A stretch of DNA of 64,000 nt from Trichoplax sp. H2 (taxonomy: Eukaryota > Placozoa > Uniplacotomia > Trichoplacea), in NCBI GenBank assembly GCA_003344405.1, contig NOWV01000273.1, positions 1 to 64,000 of the forward strand. Reading direction: 5' to 3'. The stretch's first letter is position 1. Each line of letters starts with the position of its first letter. This document shows positions 60,646 to 64,000 of this stretch, one piece after another. The notes under the pieces are model-generated. The model had not been told where the DNA came from and searched no databases. It was given only the letters and a program-made list of their open reading frames with translations. A program made the position numbers and the translations under genes.

Positions 60646-63032
60646 ATGCTGCCATCCAACCGTCGTCAAGCAACAAGGATGCAGGGGAAAAAGCAGAAAT
60701 GCTGCTATCTTGAACAACACCAGCTACTTTATGGATTTCAAGGACAGGAAAGAAATGATCAAAGTGGAGAGATCGAGAGAGCGGTGTGCCTGTTTTGCCT
60801 TCATTTTGGAAGAGAAAATGGGTCGAAAAAATTGCCAGCGTGTAAGAGGAAAAATGAAAACCCTTTCACAACCACAGCATTTGATAGTCATCATTACTTG
60901 CAGCATCTAACGAGTGATCACCCCATACGTTGGTCACAATTTGAAAAAGCCAGCGATAAAGAAAAATATACTTTCTTCGGTCAAGCTCAACCAGCGGAAA
61001 ATTCGCAAAGGATAAAACGACTGGATGGGCGGTAAGAACAATTTTGACAATTAATCTACTGTCGTTGATAGAGCTAGAAAGCGTGTAAGAGTGATTGGAT
61101 CATGTTGTTGAATGTCTTAGAACACAAGTGCCGTTGAGAATTACCTTTAGTAAAGCAGTCATTCAAGACATTATGATTGATTTAATTTTAAATGATACCA
61201 TCCATGGAGAGCATTTAGACAGCAAAGTGGAACCTTTTAAAATCTATGCTGCAGATGGAAAAAAACAGGATTGTAAATATGGTGCGGTCATCAGGAATCC
61301 ATTTCAATTAACATTTTTCCCGAGCTATTTGAAAAGTCTACTGTCCTTCAATCAGATAGCAGATGTAAGACTAGACATCGTCTACCATAGCCAGCTAGAC
61401 TAACATTCTACTCGATTGATTGGCAACAACTGCCTGATTGATTCATGTTCTATTCTCTAGGTATTGACGGCAACAACTCAAATTACCGGCTATCAATCCA
61501 TCGGCCATTGCAGCAAGGAAAAAGTCCCCATACTTGCTCGTGTGATTTGTGCACATAGTCTACAAATGCTTTCGTCCATCATTTCCAAGTCATGGGCATT
61601 TACAATTTGTCTCGATGTATCTAATATAATTTATCGTGCTACCAAAGCTTCTTACTTGGAGATTTTATTGCGTTGTTACGTTGAAGGTTCTATACGCTCT
61701 TTTCACATCATGTTTATAGCTAAAGATGGAAATAAAGGCACTGGACTCATTTATGAAATGATTCTTAAATTATTCAACGCCTTATGCCCACACTGGCGGT
61801 ATACCCTAATGAATGTCGTCCATGAAAGCAGAAAAAAGTCAGCCAATAACCTAAGTCGTCTTATGGAACGTATTTTGCTGGAAAGCAAAAGAAAACCTTT
61901 CAAAGTTTGGCGTTGCCCCCATCTCTTTAATCAATTCATAGCGGAATACCTTCGTAATGGTGTTAGCCAAAGTTTCTATAACGATTTTAAAGCACTTCTT
62001 CGTTATTTACAGGACAATAACCAACTACCAGCCATAGATGAAATAGAAAGCAATCCTTCTGAATTATCCGATAAAACTTGGAAAAACTTCAAGCAATCCA
62101 TGATCGTCTTCAGTCAACACCAGTCCTCCATTTTGCAATACCTACAAGAAAAAAAGCCATCTTGTGCTCCTACCAGTAATTGGTGGATTTTATACTTTGT
62201 CCTTCATCATGTAATCACCTTAGCTGGTCAAACTTATGATAATCTGGCAGGAATCAGTGTTACTACTGCACAACAAGAAGACTATCTTGAGCAATTACTG
62301 GCTTCATATCGAAAAGATTTTCAAGTTCTTGGGCCATTAACCGAAGCTGATCGCCAACAACTTGATCTTTCCAAGTATGCTTTCTCTACCGATAGTCAGT
62401 ATGCTACGAGTTTAGAACATGCCTTTGAATTCGTTAAAGAAGTAAACGTTATAACTATTGATCATTTACAACATATTCCAGTCAATGAAAGAAAAGATTT
62501 AATTATGAGTATAGCCGTTATTGGAACTGCTGCTGTACAATGTATTTCCGATCTTATTTCTAGTCCTAATGAGAAAAAAAATATCGATTTTGATGCGCGC
62601 CTTCTTTTACTGCCCCATCAACTGGTTAAACTTACGGCTAACGAATTTAGCGTTATTATTCGATCTCAGTATGATAGCTTACGATATGGCTTTACTGATC
62701 ATGAAATTAATGAAATTGAGCAAGACCATCAGCAACTTTTATTAGCCAACAAGTTAGAACCAACATTGAAAATGGCGCTTGCAGAGTGTAATCATTCAAC
62801 ATCATTCAGCGATTGCTGGCGTACTGTTAACGGTAGATTTCTTTCCTTGCAGCGTTTTGCTGGTGAGATGGCTACTGCTTACTATGTAGCAACTGCTATT
62901 GAAGAAAGTCCGTTATCTGTTGGTAGTGCTGAGAAAGTTTGCAATCATACCGATTCTCTATTTTATTGGGAAGCTGTCATGCATTCGAAGCAATATAAGT
63001 ATTTGCAGATAGTCGTTGAGGATTACTTGTAA
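60646..63032 (+). pseudogene. hAT-derived transposase-like gene, interrupted
   Basis: Three open blocks. 60646-61035 holds a BED-like zinc finger (AVCLFCLHFGRE, then HHYLQHLTSDHPIRWSQF). 61095-61403 continues the linker (KYGAVIRNPFQLTFFPSY). 61464-63032 holds the RNase-H-like core starting at KSWAFTICLDVSN, with HWRYTLMNVVHES and VWRCPHLFNQFI. This order matches the long hAT-like proteins found in corals and oomycetes (family recall). The first block can end at a GTAAG donor (61032), but its phase does not fit the second block, which follows a TGA. Blocks two and three share a frame but are split by TAA and TAG. It could be a pseudogene or a domesticated gene with unresolved introns. Confidence 0.6.
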
Positions 63033-64000
63033 ACTATCCGTTGGTTGTGCCATTAGAATTACATAACCTGATAAATTGTTTTATTTTTATGATGTCAGAT
63101 AACCATATTATTAGTTGACACACATACTAAGTACTACGTCAGTTTAAAATAGAAACGATAAAAAATGATTTGCCATCAGGAAATCGATGATAGAGATTTA
63201 GAATAGTGCGCACTGCAACTGGTAAATTATTGATGCTTCCTTAGATTGCTGTCACTTTGTAGCAGCATGATATATCCATGTGGCATTTACATTAGCTTTT
63301 ACACATCCTATTATCTCATATTGATCGTCCTGTAAATTTGAAATATGGCGCCGCATTAATGCAACCAATGGCATACCTAGCAACCATCTTCATTTACAAG
63401 CTAAAATAAAGTTGAATATAACTAAGTCTGATTTTTTTTAGGCAGGACGAACTACTGTTTAAGGCGATAATTTGCGTATGAATTCTTTACATTGTGCGCT
63501 GTATTTGAATTCATTTTATGCCATTGTGTTCAAAGTTTGCGATGTGATCCTGTATTAATGCAGCCATATCAATTTAAAGGTTAAAATAATCTTGAACGGC
63601 TAAGAGCCATACCACTAGATGGGGCGAGCAACTATATAACAGGATAATTGGGGTATGTATTGTCTTGCTGCTCTGAGACTAATTTTCTCGTATTCTATTT
63701 TTATAATCAATGTATCTCAGGTTGATGTTTAGAAGCTAATATAAAGGTGAACAGGTAACGGAACTAAGCGCCACTGCCAAGTGGAACGAGCTACAACATA
63801 ACAGGTCTATATGCGTATAAATTGTAGAATAAAACTTTGCATCCACGCTGCATTTGAATTCGTTTTTCTAATTGTATTTCTTACACTTCAACGTACCCAA
63901 AAGTTTGCCAATATGACACCATCTTATTACAACTATATCAGTATTAGTAATACAATAAAGTTGTATGAGTACGAATTCTAGAAAAATTCATTTTTCTAAT
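63033..64000. repeat. Degenerate ~170-bp repeats at window end
   Basis: No gene is visible. From about 63430 three loose units (near 63442, 63619 and 63779) share GG.ACGA(A)CTAC, AACAGG.TAAT and GCGCTGTATTTGAATTC-like blocks. Confidence 0.45.

Noticed and set aside
60710-60910. Two overlapping frames within the BED-like block
   Set aside because: They overlap the zinc-finger frame, which has a family match while these do not.

Overview
The window is AT-rich nuclear DNA from an animal. Its genes are split by short AT-rich GT-AG introns, and its ectodomain genes use one-domain-per-exon phase-1 architecture (Ig, FN3, HRM, GAIN, GPS, seven-transmembrane). Together with the ankyrin gene, the MADF/Myb-like genes and the Tc1 and hAT remnants, this fits an early-branching metazoan such as a placozoan, sponge or cnidarian. 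A placozoan is my guess, not a demonstrated identity. No tRNA, rRNA, CRISPR or bacterial feature was seen.

Layout. 1-3145 (minus): the 5' part of an ankyrin-repeat gene whose downstream half is six near-identical 252-bp (84-codon) repeats and runs off the window edge. 6512-28012 (plus): one very large adhesion G-protein-coupled receptor gene. I could assemble 42 coding exons with fully consistent splice phases, totalling 8,958 coding bases (about 2,985 residues). The order is signal peptide, IgGFc-binding-like domain, three Ig domains, fifteen FN3 domains, a fourth Ig domain, hormone-receptor motif, GAIN domain, GPS, seven helices and a short tail. Eleven consecutive FN3 exons are exactly 297 bp, and six of them form three copies of an A-B pair. 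30459-32443 (minus): the 3' end of a type I membrane protein gene with an ephrin-receptor-like Cys-rich module, one helix and a long charged cytoplasmic tail.

32-64 kb is mostly non-coding and full of decayed tandem and segmental repeats. Within it lie two paralogous single-exon MADF/Myb-like genes (40306-41097 and 54442-55227, both minus), a Tc1-type transposase with a short in-frame intron and one internal stop (46572-47717, minus), a 157-bp-class satellite (59286-59870), and a hAT-derived gene or pseudogene (60646-63032, plus).

The receptor is the most notable object. Its extracellular part is about 2,300 residues long, and the domain set combines a mucus-protein-like IgGFc module with a classical GAIN/GPS/7TM core. 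The genes show no operon-like organisation, and their proximity implies no shared pathway.
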